This document shows, in pieces, positions 22,018-33,345 of a stretch of 64,000 nucleotides of DNA. A program made the translations under genes and the position numbers. The stretch's first letter is position 1; the number at the start of each line of letters is the position of its first letter. The stretch covers positions 20,073,715 to 20,137,714 of the forward strand of contig NC_081844.1 in the NCBI RefSeq assembly GCF_963259705.1, given 5' to 3'. Source of the DNA: Myotis daubentonii. Taxonomy: Eukaryota; Chordata; Mammalia; Chiroptera; Vespertilionidae. The notes below the pieces were generated by a model that was not told where the DNA came from, searched no databases, and saw only the letters and a program-made list of their open reading frames with translations.

Positions 22018-22222
22018 GCCCTGACCGGTTTGGCTCAGCGGATAGAGCATTGGCCTGCGGACTCAAGGGTCCCAGGTTTGATTCCGGTCAAGGGCATGTA
22101 CCTTGGTTGCGGGCACATCCCCAGTGGGGAGTGTGCAGGAGGCAGCTGATAGATGTTTCTAACTCTCTATCCCTCTCTCTTCCTCTCTGTAAAAAATCAA
22201 TAAAATATATATTTAAAAAAAA
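22018..22222 (+). mobile_element. Ves SINE in ERV pol
   Basis: Complete Ves flanked by AAATCTAACAAGTGG and AAATCTAACAGGTGG, a 15-bp target duplication with one mismatch, splitting the protease/RT region. Confidence 0.92.
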
Positions 22223-23100
22223 ATCTAACAGGTGGCGGCTCTTACATGATTCAAGGGCATTTAATGCCAATATTCAACCCATGGGTTCTCTCCCACCTGG
22301 ACGTCCATCTCTGGCCGTGATCCCAAAAGACAGGCCCATATCATCATGGATTTATAGAAGTGGTTCTCAACCTTCTATTCCTTTAATACAGTTCCTCATG
22401 TTGTGGTGACCCCCAACCATAAAATTATTTTTGTTGCTACTTCATAACTGAAATGATGCTACTGTTATGAATCATAATGTAAATATCTGATATGCAGGAC
22501 GGTCTTAGGCCACCCCCGTGAAAAGGTCATTTGACCGCCAAGGGGGTCACAGCCCTCAGGTTGAGAACCGCTGATTTAAAGGATGGCTTCTATACCATTC
22601 CTCTAGCTCTCCAAGACTGGGATAAATTTGCATTTACTCTCCCTTCGGTTAACAATGAAGAGCCGCCCAGAGATATCACTGGAAAGTCCTCCCACAGGGA
22701 CTGCGGACCAGCCCAACTCTGTGCTGGCACCATGTCCATCAGGCACTTATGCCAACCAGGCGGCAGTTTCCTGCTGGAAAGATTATTCATCACATGGATG
22801 ACACTCCTCACAGCCCCTGAGAAGGACCTGTTACAACGAATGTGCTCTTCGGGGCAAAAGGACACTCCCTCGAGAGGCCTTTTAATAATCCTTAAGAAGG
22901 TACAGATGACAAAACCATGGAAATATCTAGGCTATGTCTTCACTGAAAGAAGCATCAGACCCCAAAAGATTACCTTTGACCACAGGGAATTAAAAACCCT
23001 AAATAACTTTCAAAGATTACTAGGAGACAGAAATTGCATACGACCAGCACTAGGTATTCCCACAGTGAACTTATAATACCTGTTTAACATCCTAAAAGGG
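22223..23100 (+). pseudogene. ERV reverse transcriptase remnant
   Basis: Interrupted by the hAT at 22358. Motifs visible: KDGFYTIPLALQDWDKFAF (22579 on), then HHMDD near 22788 for the catalytic YxDD. Stops and frame changes throughout. Confidence 0.85.
22358..22573 (+). mobile_element. Non-autonomous hAT element in ERV RT
   Basis: Ends AGTGGTTCTCAACCT and AGGTTGAGAACCGCTG are inverted repeats. 8-bp duplication ATTTATAG / ATTTAAAG at 22350-22357 and 22574-22581. Same family as 37845-38075; the sequence resembles the URR1/Charlie-like group known from rodents. Confidence 0.9.
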
Positions 23101-23559
23101 GATCCAGCCTTAAATTCTCCTGACAGCCTTCCCCAGAACGGATAAAAGAACTCTGCTTGGTGGACGATGCGCTCAACACATGATACTTGAAAAGAATCTC
23201 TCTCCAGCATTCTCTTCAACGAATTTTCTTTCCCACCAGGCACTCACCTACGGGACTTACATGACAACTGGTACCTGAGCTGGGGGTTATTGAATGGTTG
23301 TTTTGCTCTCACACTCCCTCCAAAACCTGATCCCCGTCTCTAACATTGATTTGCTCTTTAATTCTCAATGGGAGGCAGCGCCGTACAAAACTCCCTGGAC
23401 ATGATCCAGATATCACTCATCTTCCATTAACTAAAACTCAATGTGAGGCACTATCGACCTCCATTGATTGTCCAATTCTCTAGCTGATTTGCTAGGACAG
23501 GGGGAGCATTCTCTCCCCGCTGATAAGACATTACATTTTTTGCCCCACACCAAGTTACT

Positions 23560-23860
23560 ATGCCCCACTAAGACTGTACATATCCCTGTCCCAGGAGCAC
23601 TTACTGAGTTCACAGACGGCTCAGGAAAAGCTGTTAAAGCAGCCGTCCATTGGCCACCTAATGGTGCCATTCAGCCATTCAGCCATTCAACAGAAGGCGG
23701 GGAGGAGAGGTTACTTTGACTCAGCCAGTGGAAATTAGAGCTCTGATTCTGGCACTAGGAACATTTCCCTGGCAACCCTGAACATTGTTAGAGATTCTGC
23801 TTATTCCGTTTATACCTTACAAAACCTAGAAACTTCACTCATCAAGCCTACATTAGATCC
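23560..23860 (+). pseudogene. ERV RNase H remnant
   Basis: FTDGSGKAVKAAVHW near 23610 carries the first catalytic Asp of retroviral RNase H. It follows RT and precedes integrase. Broken frames. The stretch 23100-23560 between them is degenerate pol sequence. Confidence 0.8.
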
Positions 23861-24059
23861 ACCCCTGCTGGCACAGTTCCTTCCCCTCCGGGCCCTACCA
23901 GATGATCGGTTACATCCTCTCTTTATGTCTCATATCAGGTCCCACAGTTCCCTTCCTGGACCGCTGGTACAAGGCAATGATCAAGGAGACCGCCTAGTCT
24001 AAAAGGAGCCCGTCAGTAGAAGCCTGTCAGTCTCATCAACTGTTCCACCAAGATTGGAG

Positions 24060-24610
24060 GCAACTACATAAAGAATTTCACCTGTCCCAGACAGTAGCTC
24101 AGCAAGTTGTTTACAATTCCTGATTGTCACATGACAGGTCCTCACCCTCCTCCACGGGAGTTCATCTCAGAGGCCAGCGGGCCAATGACCTTTGGCAAAC
24201 AGATGTCACTTACATTACTTCTTTTGGGAAACTCCCGTATGTACATGCACCTACAGACACTTTTTTCTGGTATGATCAGCGCCCATGCTCTTTCTGGAGA
24301 ATCCACGTCCTATGTGATTAAACATCTGCTATTTATGTTTGCCTTTTTAGGAATTCCATCCAAGATAAAAACAGAAAATTGGCCTGCTTATAGCAGCCAT
24401 GGCTTCGCCACCTTTTCCAGAACTTGGTCCTTGCAGCATCACATGGGAATCGTTTACAATCCACAAAGGCAGCCCATCGTTGAACGTGCCCACGCTACCT
24501 TGAATGGTATGCTGGTAAAACAAGAAAGGGGAATATGGGACTCAAGATCCCTGCTATACAACCATCTGAAGCACTCTTTACCCTTAATTTTTTGAATCTG
24601 AATAATACTT
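24060..24610 (+). pseudogene. ERV integrase remnant
   Basis: NDLWQTDVTYI (24181 on) holds the first Asp of the DDE triad. The second-Asp region reads TENWPAYSS (Asp lost), and PQRQPIVERAHATL holds the Glu. Frames are shifted between the first and second parts. Confidence 0.85.
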
Positions 24611-24743
24611 TTCTATCCTCTGTAGAACAGCACTTTACCTCATTAACTCCGTCTCAGAAACCACAAGTCTTATGGCGAGATGTGAACACGAATAACCAAT
24701 GGGACCCAATGAATTATTACTAACATGGGGGAGAGGATATGTG

Positions 24744-25582
24744 TGCTGGGGTCCAACCCCAGCAGGCCCAGGGGTCCCCAAAGGTGTGGACAGAGTTGGC
24801 AAAGAAGGAATGACACGGAGACAGCGTTCAGTTGATCAGCAGCCTAGCCAGGATCTCTAGCCAGGATCTCCAGCCAAGTTCTGTTCAGGATCTCCAGCGA
24901 AGTTCTGGTTTGGATCTCCAGCCAAGTTCTGTGTCCATGTTCTCTTGCTAGGTTCTCCAGCCAGGTTCTCCAGGTTCTCCAGCCAGGTTCTGTAGCCATG
25001 TTCTCTCAGTAGGTTCTCCAGGCAGGTTCAGTCGCCAGGTTCTAGTCAGGTTCTCTTGCCATGTTCTATCCAGGTTCTGTAGCCAGGTTCTGTCTCTAGG
25101 TTCTTTGGCCAGGTTCTCTCACTAGGTTCTGTGGCCAGTTTCTGTCCAGGATCTTTTGCCATGTTCCGTCTCTAGGTTCCGTCTCTAGGTTCTGTCTCTA
25201 GGTTCTGTGTCTAGGTTCTGTATCTAGGTTCTGTGTCCTGTTGTCTTATTACATCTGTATTTATACCAGTTGATTCCAATCCTATCAATCTCTATTCCAA
25301 AGGTTAGGGCGTTTCTTATCTCCATTCCAGGGAGTAAAGATTATGTAGCTTAAGTGTGATTGTTCGTAGTTAAAGTGATTATCTACCCGCCTGGCACTTA
25401 GTTAAGGGGTTTTATTCCCTTCCTAACTTCAGGGGAAAGTCCCTACCTGGGGAAACAGCCTTTCTCAGAGAGGTGACCTTGGTTAAAACACATAGTGCCA
25501 AGAAGGTGAGCAAACATATTAAGAACAGGATGCCATATATGCCAGGTCCCTTGAAACAGCAAGGATGGACTGGCTCCCAGCA
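24744..25582 (-). mobile_element. Solo LTR of a second ERV
   Basis: The minus strand begins TGCTGGGAGCC and ends CCCCAGCA. TATAAATA (plus 25258-25265 reversed) marks its promoter. Flanks TATGTG (24738-24743) and AATGTG (25583-25588) form a 6-bp duplication. The paralogous ERV position near 1320 is empty. No internal viral sequence remains, so recombination between LTRs removed it. Confidence 0.85.
24840..25240. repeat. Degenerate VNTR within the solo LTR
   Basis: About 400 bp of variant units built on CCAGGTTCTGT / CTAGGTTCTGT, 10-20 bp each, on the R/U5 side of the TATA box. Confidence 0.85.
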
Positions 25583-25589
25583 AATGTGT

Positions 25590-26765
25590 GTGTTTCTACC
25601 TCCACAGGGCTGAAGTGAATTCCAGTGCACAGGATTAAACCCTATCATGGCATGGCACGGGGGCAATCCTCTTGCGGAAATGAAGAACTGGGGCCTGGGC
25701 ACTCCACACCCCCGAACGATGGGCCTTCCCCGGGCCCAGACAGCCCCCGGAACAACTTGGGGGGTGATGAAGAAGCTGACGGCAGAGGCTGAGCCACTCG
25801 TGGAGCGTCCTCACTCCCCACGCACCCAGGTGACCTCTTACTTGCTCTGACTTCTCTGATTCATCTCAACTCTTGTGCGGTAGGGATTGGCATTCTCATC
25901 TGGCTTTGGGCACCAGCATCAGCCACCATGTAGTGGGCCCAGGTTATAGCCCTCCCTCACCCGGGGAGAAGCCCTTTCCGTCTCTAACAATTTGACCTCC
26001 TTCCTAGGAGGCATGGACCTGCCACCTGTAGGTATCTTGAAAATGGGACGCATTGGACCCCAGAGTCCCCTAACACTACCTTCCACTCTAACCTGTTACC
26101 CCTTGTATTACTACTTCCTCTACAGCCCAATGTTGTTTAAAGGCTCTAATCAGATCTGGATACACACTATCCCCGAGGGAGGACAAGCAAGGGCACAGTT
26201 TCTCTTCCTCTCAGCAGGAAGTCTAGCCAAGGGCAAGCATACCTGTGCTCAGCTCCACCCCAGCCTCCATGTCAGCAAAATGAGAAGCGGGATCCCTCCC
26301 CAGAGGCCTTCCATTGGGAAGTCTGCCCAGGGGAACGGGCTCATGATTACCTGGGAGACCATCCAATTCTAGACTGGGACCCACATGGCCACCTGCTTAC
26401 TATTTTAGCCCACCGTGCCTCCAATGGCCCTTTGTGGGGTCAGCTAGGATCCCCCTTGCATGGCCAGGGGGAAGATTTGGTTCCCCTCACTCTCAACTAC
26501 AATATTTTCCGGTTCAGGAAACTTTATGCAGATTAGGACATGGTTTCCATCCACTAAACTTATGAGACAGGAATTATCAACACAAAACCAATAATTATAC
26601 TATGACCTTTTCACAATATCATTCGGATAGTAGCTTGGTGTTACCACACATCTTTATGTATTACTCATGGGCCCTGGCTTACAAATTACTTATAATAATT
26701 CATTTCTAATAGAAGTAGGAGAAGGAGCCTACTATTTATCCCATATTACCAATCAAAATGTCACT
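25590..26765 (+). pseudogene. ERV env surface-subunit remnant
   Basis: Second copy of the region at 1330-2500; frames at 25647-25850 and 25992-26372 correspond. Same broken structure. Confidence 0.6.
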
Positions 26766-26984
26766 TCCCCCTATCTGGTTTGACTCAGTGGATAGAGCAT
26801 TGCCCTGCAGACGGAAGGGTCCTGGGTTCAATTCTGGTCAAGAGCATATGCCCAGGTTGCAGGCTTGATCCCAAATAGGGGGCATGCAGGAGGCAGCCAA
26901 TCAATGATTCTCTCTCATCATTGATGTTTCTATCTCTCCCTCACCTTTCCTCTCTGAAATTAATAAAAATATTTGAAAGAAAAA
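26766..26984 (+). mobile_element. Ves SINE in ERV env
   Basis: Orthologous to the SINE at 2502-2960 but without the nested copy. Confidence 0.9.
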
Positions 26985-27528
26985 AATGTTGCCTCATTGA
27001 AAATAAACACCATTATAACATTGAAGAGACTGGCTGAGGTCTTAAGACCTGTTAACCTCACAAGGGAGTGACAAGGAATTGAAATTTCAGAAAGAGCATT
27101 CAGTCATTTGCGGCCTAAAAGATTTGGGGGCTGCTCATTACAGCCATCCTCTCGGCTGTTGTTAGCCTTACTACTGCCAGCGTAGCCATGGCGGCCCTTT
27201 CTGGGTCTGTGCAGACTGCCACGTTTTTAGCGGTTTGGCCAGGAATGGAACTGAGGGATGTACTGTGCAACAGCACATAGATCCCAAGTTTTGGTGAGGT
27301 TACAGGCTGTAGAAGCAGCCACAGTATATTTCATGACAATCTTACGGAAGAAGTGACTTCTCTACAAAAACAAATGGAAGGCTCTGTACTTGCTATTAAT
27401 GCGCCCATACAGCAGACTACTGCTTGGAATGCCGGAAAGGAGCATGTACACTGGAGAGACCCCACCACAGGGTTCCCTGGAATCAATTGGCACCTGATTG
27501 GACCAACTATTGTCATCATTGTAATTTT
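26985..27528 (+). pseudogene. ERV env transmembrane-subunit remnant
   Basis: Same content as 2970-3401 plus 6192-6480, here uninterrupted. It ends in an Ile-rich membrane-spanning segment at 27490-27535. The cytoplasmic tail resumes after the U6-L1 insertion, at about 30701-30800. Stops are present. Confidence 0.65.
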
Positions 27529-28185
27529 CATTTTTTAAATTTTATTTTATTGTTTAAAGTATTACATATGTCTCCTTATTTTTCCACCATTGACCTTCCC
27601 TTGGCCACCCCTAACCCGCTCACCCCCCTCCCCCAGTTCATGCCCTCATACCCCCCGACCAATGTTTTGTGTCCATTGGTTATGCTTATATGCATGCATA
27701 GAAGTGCTTCGGTTGATCTCTTACCCGCCCTCAACCCTCCCCAGCCTTCCTGCTGTAGTTTGACAGTCTGTTCCATGCTTCTTTGCCTCTGTATCTATTT
27801 TTGTTCATCTTATCTAATAAAGATTGAATATGTAAATTGACGGTTACACCGCCACAAAGATGGTGGCGCCCAGTCCATTCACCCCGCCGGAGATTACTAT
27901 GGCAAGTGGACCCAGAAGGGTTTCAGCAAGTGTGAGAAGCAAGCCTTGGTGGGATCGAGGGAGAGATGGCAGGCTCAGGGCCACTGCCGCCTGGGGAGGC
28001 CCTTGGAGTTCGGTTCTGAAACTGCAGGGACCTGCTCCAGCAGGGGTTAGGGAGGAAGCACCACAGCCGCCCGCCCAGCACCACGTCCCTGGTTAAGGAA
28101 GCGGGTCCAAGTCGCAGCCACGGCACCTGGTGGGGCTGTCTCACCCTGGACCATCGTAGCTGAGCTCTGGAGGGCGCAGCGAGCG

Positions 28186-28395
28186 CCCCCGGGATCACTG
28201 TCTGCCCCCGGGATCACAGTCTGCCCCCAGGATCACTGTCTGCCCCCGGGATCACTGTCTGCCCCCGGGATCACTGTCTGCCCCCGGGATCACTGTCTGC
28301 CCCCAAGATCACTGTCTGCCCCGGGATCACTGTCTGCCCCCAGGATCACTGTCTGCCCCGGGATCACTGTCTGTTCCGGGATCACTGTCTACCCC
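28186..28395. repeat. 20-21 bp minisatellite
   Basis: About ten tandem units of GGGATCACTGTCTGCCCCC with small variations, inside the Helitron cargo. Confidence 0.95.
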
Positions 28396-29008
28396 CCGGC
28401 CGCCTGCGGACACCAGTGGAGTGGGTGAGGTTGAACATTTTAATGAAAATGGGATGCCTGGGCCCTGCGCCACTATGCCCCATCCCAGGCGAGGAGAGGG
28501 CAGCAGGATCTGGGGGGGAGCCTCGGGACCCCATTAGGAGGCACAGGGGCTCGGGAGGGGCTGGGAGCAGAGGGCCCCGGTTGCCAGGGTGACAGCAGGA
28601 CGGACCCGAGGTGCCTGCAGTCACCCTCACCCACCCAGCACTGGGCCGCGGGTCCTCACTCCGGAGCTCAGCCATAGGAGGCGCCAGCCCCGGGATGTTT
28701 TTCCTGTTATCTGGCTGGAAGTACATGAGGCAGTTGAATTAGAGTCATGTTTGTAATTTAATTTCTCCAAAGTCAGAGCTATTTTCTTTCCAAATACATC
28801 CGGGGCCAGGAAACATTCAAAGAGCTGGGGAACCATTCCTAAATCAGGAAGGGAAGTCACAGGGTGCATACCATTGCTACGAATACAGCATTTCCTACTA
28901 CTTACAACATATACAATGTAATGTACTAGATGCCTTCCTATCACATGAAGTACGTATTCTCATAGAGTAATACTGGTAGATATGTTATAGTTATGGTGGT
29001 ATGTCATA
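28396..29008 (-). other. Possible captured exon/flank in Helitron
   Basis: The minus strand is open at 28726-28382 (114 codons from Met), starting LMYFQPDN-like and with a GTGAGGGTGA donor-like site after SAGW. I do not recognise the gene. It could equally be random GC-rich flank. Confidence 0.3.
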
Positions 29009-29453
29009 TCCTATCTACACTAATAAAAGGATAATATGCTCATTAGACTGGGAGACCTTCCAGGAGACCTTCCGGACAAAGCAATGGTGGCAGGGCCAAG
29101 GCAGAGGCGGTTAGGGGTGATCAGGCCAGGAGGGGAAGGAAGTTGGGGGCGAGCAGGCTGGCAGGGGGGGCAGTTGGGGGCGATCAGGCTGGTGGGGGGG
29201 GGGAGTTGGGGGCAAACAGGCCGGCAAGGAAGGGCAGTTGGGGGTGAGAAGGCCAGTGGGGGAGGCAGTTCGGGGCGAGCAGGCTTACAGGCAGAGTGGT
29301 TAGGGGTGATCAGCAAGCAAGCAGGTGAGCAGTTAGGAGCCAGCGGTCCCAGATTCTGAGAGGGATGTCCCAAATTAGAGAGGGTGCCGGCTGGGCTGAG
29401 GGACACCCAACACGTACACGAATTTCTGGCCACTAGTCAGTTTATAATGTTCT

Positions 29454-30595
29454 TTATATTCCACAAGTGAGTGAGATCATGTGGTATTTTTCTTTCACTG
29501 ACTGGCTTATTTCACTTGGCATAATGCTCTCCAGTTCCATCCATGCTGTTGCAAATGTTAACAATTCCTTCTTTTTTACAGCAGCATAGTATTCCATTGT
29601 GTAGATGTACCACTGTTTTCTAATCCATTCACCTGCTGATGGGCATTTAGGCTGTTTGCAAATCTTAGCTATTGTAAATTGTGCTGCTATGAACATAGGG
29701 GTGCATATATCCTTTCTGATTATTGTTTCTGTTTTCTTGGGAAATATTCCTAGAAGTGATATTACTGGGTCAAATGGCAGTTCCATTTTTTTTTTTAAAT
29801 ATGTTTTATTGATTTTCTGCAGAGAGGAAGGGAGAGGGATAGAAAGTTAGAAACATCGATGAGAGAGAAACACCGATCAGCCGCCTCCTGCACGCCCCCG
29901 ACTGGGGATGTGCCCGCAACCAAGGTACATGCCTTTGACCGGAATCGAACCCGGGACCCTTGAGTCCGCAGGCTGACGCTCTATCCACTGAGCCAAACCG
30001 GTTCTGGCAATGGCAGTTCCATTTTTAATTTTTTGAGGAAATGCTATACTGTTTTCTACAGTGGCTGCACCAGTCTGCATTCCCACCAGCAGTGCAAGAG
30101 GGTATCTTCTTCTCTGCATCCTCTCTAGCACTTGTCGTTTTTTGATTTGTTGATGATAGCTATTCTGACAGGTGTGAGATGGTACTTCACTGTTGTTTTA
30201 ACTTGCATCTGTCAGATGCTTAGTGACTTTTGAGCATGTTTTCGTATGTCTCTTGGATTTCTGAATGTCCTCTTTCATAAAGTGTCTATTTAGGTCCTTT
30301 GCCCACCTTTTGATTGGATTGTTTATCTTCCTTTTGTTAAGTTGTATGAGTTCCCTGTAAATGTTGGAGATTAAACCCTTATCAGAGATAACATTGGCAA
30401 ATATGTTCTCCCATGCAGTGGGCCTTATTGTTGTTATGTTGATGGTTTCTTTTGCTGTGCAGAAGCTTTTTATTTTGATGTAGTCCCATTTGTTTACTTT
30501 TTCCTTAGTTTCCATTGCCCTAGGAGCTGTATCAGTAAAGATATTGCTACAACAAATGTTTGCTATTTTGGTGCCTATGGCTTCTTCTAAGATTA
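29454..30595 (-). pseudogene. L1 ORF2 C-terminal remnant
   Basis: Two minus-strand pieces. 30623-30198 includes WAKDLNRHFMKEDIQ and KRHTKTCS, typical of the ORF2p Cys-rich end. 29786-29454 includes MEYYAAVKKKELLTF and ends SLTCGI. They are split by a frame change and by a Ves SINE at 29791-30008. Confidence 0.9.
29791..30008 (-). mobile_element. Ves SINE inside the L1
   Basis: Complete reverse Ves with an 18-bp target duplication AATGGCAGTTCCATTTTT at 29773-29790 and 30009-30026. Confidence 0.95.
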
Positions 30596-30700
30596 AAAAT
30601 ATGGACGCTTCACAAATTGGCACGTCATCCGTGTGCAGGGGCCATGCTAATCTTCTCTGAATCGTTCCAATTGCAGTGTATGTGCTGCCGAAGCAAGCCC
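30596..30700 (-). pseudogene. U6 snRNA pseudogene (5' half of the chimera)
   Basis: The minus strand reads close to full U6: GCTTCGGCAGCACAT at the 5' end, GAGAAGATTAGCATGGCCCC in the middle and CGTCCATATTTTT near the end. Several substitutions and no intact 5' promoter, so not a working snRNA gene. Confidence 0.9.
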
Positions 30701-30843
30701 ATTGTAATTCTTTTTGTTTTTCTTATAGTCTATAAAATCAGAGCTTGAGCAGTGAACATGCTTCATAGAACCCAACATTTACAGGCAACGAGTTCACAGC
30801 AGACCTCTACCTTCTATACCCGGCAAAACAAAAAAAGGAGAGA

Positions 30844-31678
30844 TGTGGGGAAGCATGGGACATGGTTAGAAAGTTTGTAAGGAGGACATTCTGAGAAAAG
30901 GGATGTGTGCTGAAGGCAGCCCTCCATGTTTATCCGAATTCCGACTTAGGGGAGTCCGAAGGTGGCGCCCCTAATTATTCCTTGACATTTCCAAACATGT
31001 CTGTGCATGTGTAGACCCCTGGGTGTTTACTGGGACATTTATGCTTAATAATTAGGTGTCTTTGCTTAAAGGACACTGCAAACACATGTGTCCTCCCAAG
31101 ATTACTTACCCTATTAACTGTATCTACCAGTAAAAGATAAACCTTATCTCAAACTGCTGTTACAATAAAAACCCGAAGGGGCAGGCAATCGAGGCTTTCT
31201 GGTTCCTTCAGCCAGGCAGTCCTTTAGTGCAGGGAGTGGCTATAGGGTCAAGTCTCCGACTGACCTGTGGCAGAGCCACATACATGTCCCAGCTTGGACG
31301 GGAGAGCCCTTCTTGCACAATTAAACATGACCTTATAGTCCTCCCTTGTTCCTAGAGAGCTAACAGACTGTGGGAGGTGCAGAAAGTGCTGCCAAAACAA
31401 GGCTTGCGTCAGGAAATAGATTTGAACTCATAAGAACACTGTCAACATGTTGACCACTTCACTTGTTTTGCTTTGGGTGCCCACAGGTGGGCACAGTGAT
31501 CCCACCTGGTCCCAACTGTATTCTCCTGTCTGTTTTCTTTCATCCTTCACCGCCCCTCCTCAGATTCACGCCTGGCCAATGCTGGCGACGCGGTTCACCT
31601 TAGCTCTCTCTTTCACAGCAATCCTGTGTCAGAGTAATCATTCATCTGTTGCTCAGGGTCTGCTGCTCAGCCCTGCCT
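30844..31678 (+). mobile_element. ERV 3' LTR
   Basis: Begins TGTGGGGAAGC after a purine tract (AAAAAAAGGAGAGA), has AATAAA near 31163 and ends CAGCCCTGCCT before CACTCT. It contains 31229-31606, missing from the 5' LTR. 31490-31678 matches the remnant at 6568-6753. Confidence 0.85.
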
Positions 31679-33114
31679 CACTCTGACACTCTAGGGCAGG
31701 ATTTCTCAACCTCAGTACTGTTGATATTTGAGCTGGAGTGCTCTCTGTGGTGGGGGCTGCCCTGAATGGGTAGGAAGTCAGGGTATCCCTGGCCTCCCCC
31801 CACCAGGTGCCAGACCCTCCTACCCCCAGGTTGTGACAGGAACTGCCTTCAGATATTATCAAGTGTCCCCAGGGGGGTCAGAATCATATGCTGTGAGAAC
31901 CTCCGCTCTAGAGGGACAGGCTGGGGTGCCCCTCACGCTTCTGTATCCCCAGCCTGCAGGAGGGCTCAGCAGGAGCTCCTGAGGCCCCTTTACTATGACT
32001 GAGTCATTTCACTCCCCACCAGCCTCATCTAGGAAATGAGGAAACAGGTCCAGAGAAGTCTCTGCACTTGCTCAGGGCTCTCAGCTGCTTAGGCGATTGG
32101 ACTCTTGATTTCACATGTCCCCTTGATTTCCAGGAAGCAAACCCTTCCACAGGCCACATGACCTCATCACTTCCCCACCTCCCCTCCTCCACTCCCACTC
32201 CCAGCTGGGGCTACCAGAATGTTCCAAAACAGTGTGGCCGCCCCAAAGCCCAACAAGATGAATTTGACCTGTTCAATGTCTCCCCTCAAACCCTGACACA
32301 ATGGCCCAATTATAGACTTTTCTCCTTCCTAAAACTGCCCACTTCCCCTCCTGGCTATGGCCAACTGAGCCAGGGGTTGAGAAATCAGGACTCATGTCCT
32401 GCAGGTCTGGAGGGGTTCCAAGTCCCACAGGAATCTGGCAGTGACCAGCGGCTGCTGTGTGTTACTGGCCTGAGACTTGGCCTCTCTGGGCTCTGATTTC
32501 TTCATGTGGAATAAAAGGGAGAGAGGTCCAGAGGTGGGGAGTCAGGACCCTGAGATTCTAGTTCACAGCATTTCCTCAGCTCACATTTCCTGCCCAACCA
32601 ACTGTGTGCCAGGCCCCAGGCTGGGGCAGTGGGAACCAGGCAGATGTGAGCTTTGCTTTTTAGGGGTTCATCCAATCTGATGGGGGAGGCAGCTGGGAAC
32701 CAGTCAAACACCAGGTTAAAGTACAGCAGAGCTGAGAGATCATCAAAAGGAGCCTGAGGCAGTTGGGGAGAGGAGGGGAGGGCTCTGGAGGAGAACATAC
32801 ACCAATGAATGAAGGAGGAGGGATAGTTGGTAACAGTGGGAGCTAAGGGACCTCTGGCACAGGGAACAGCCAATGCAAAGGCCCTGGGTAGGAAGGTGCT
32901 GGCCAGAAGAGCATTGAGGAGGGCTGGAGTGTGTCCAGGAGAAGGAAAGGACATCAAAGGTGCCCTAGAGGCCTTGCAGAGGAAGGAGAAGGAGGAGGGG
33001 GAAGAGGGTGATGGAAGAGGAAGGGGTGAAGGGTAAAGGGTAAGGCAAAGTTGGAGGAAAAGAAAGAGGGGGGAGTAGGGAGGAGGAGGAAGAGGAGATA
33101 AAAATTGAGGAAGG

Positions 33115-33330
33115 CCTGCCCCAGCCAGTTTTGGTAGAACGTAGGCCCATGAACTGAAGGGTCCCAGATTCAATTCCAGTCAAGGGCACATGCCCCAGTT
33201 GAGTGCTCAATCCCCAGAGGGGGCCATGCAGGAGGCAGCTGATCAATGACTCTCTCTCATCATTGATGTTTCCATCTCTCTCTCCCTCTCCCTTCTTCTC
33301 TGCAACCAATAAAAATATATTCTAAAAACA
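33115..33330 (+). mobile_element. Ves SINE
   Basis: Counterpart of 8186 (A) and 45866 (C). Its tail joins GAATTGCTC sequence, whereas in C a further SINE follows. Confidence 0.85.
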
Positions 33331-33345
33331 GAATTGCTCAAATTC

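Larger units (their letters stand above)
27808..29436 (+). mobile_element. Helitron carrying about 1.2 kb of non-Helitron DNA
   Basis: It starts TCTTATCTAATAAAGATTGAA after an A and ends CTAG before a T. Removing 27808-29436 restores a continuous L1 3' UTR. A second Helitron 5' end (TCCTATCTACACTAATAAAAGG) begins at 29009 and shares the same 3' end. Between the two 5' ends lies GC-rich foreign sequence with a minisatellite. No transposase is encoded, so it is non-autonomous. Confidence 0.82.
27529..30700 (-). mobile_element. U6-L1 chimeric retrotransposon, interrupted
   Basis: On the minus strand a U6 snRNA copy (30700 to 30596) joins a 5'-truncated L1 that keeps the ORF2 C-terminus (30595 to 29437), then, after a Helitron, the L1 3' UTR and A-rich tail (27807 to about 27529). 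CATTGTAATT stands on both sides (27517-27526 and 30700-30709). One insertion with both parts is the known product of template switching during L1 reverse transcription. Confidence 0.88.
18894..31678 (+). mobile_element. Betaretrovirus-like ERV with both LTRs, many insertions
   Basis: 5' LTR, Lys-type primer site, gag, dUTPase/protease, reverse transcriptase, RNase H, integrase, env and 3' LTR in the expected order, all on the plus strand. CACTCT flanks it at 18888-18893 and 31679-31684 (6-bp duplication, normal for betaretroviruses). The same site is empty at the B/C junction (44430-44435). Every gene has stops or frameshifts, and the LTRs have diverged visibly, so it is old and inactive. Confidence 0.9.

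Noticed and set aside
28186..28395. Regular repeats resembling a CRISPR array
   Set aside because: Units are directly tandem with no unique spacers, in a mammalian genome; it is a minisatellite.
30596..30700. Functional U6 snRNA gene
   Set aside because: Substitutions throughout, fused to L1, and no proximal element or TATA upstream; a retrocopy.
32502..33173. Pro/Ser-rich minus-strand frame of 223 codons, with a relative at 45326-45916
   Set aside because: Antisense of purine-rich low-complexity DNA; broken in unit A (7722-8240) and partly SINE.
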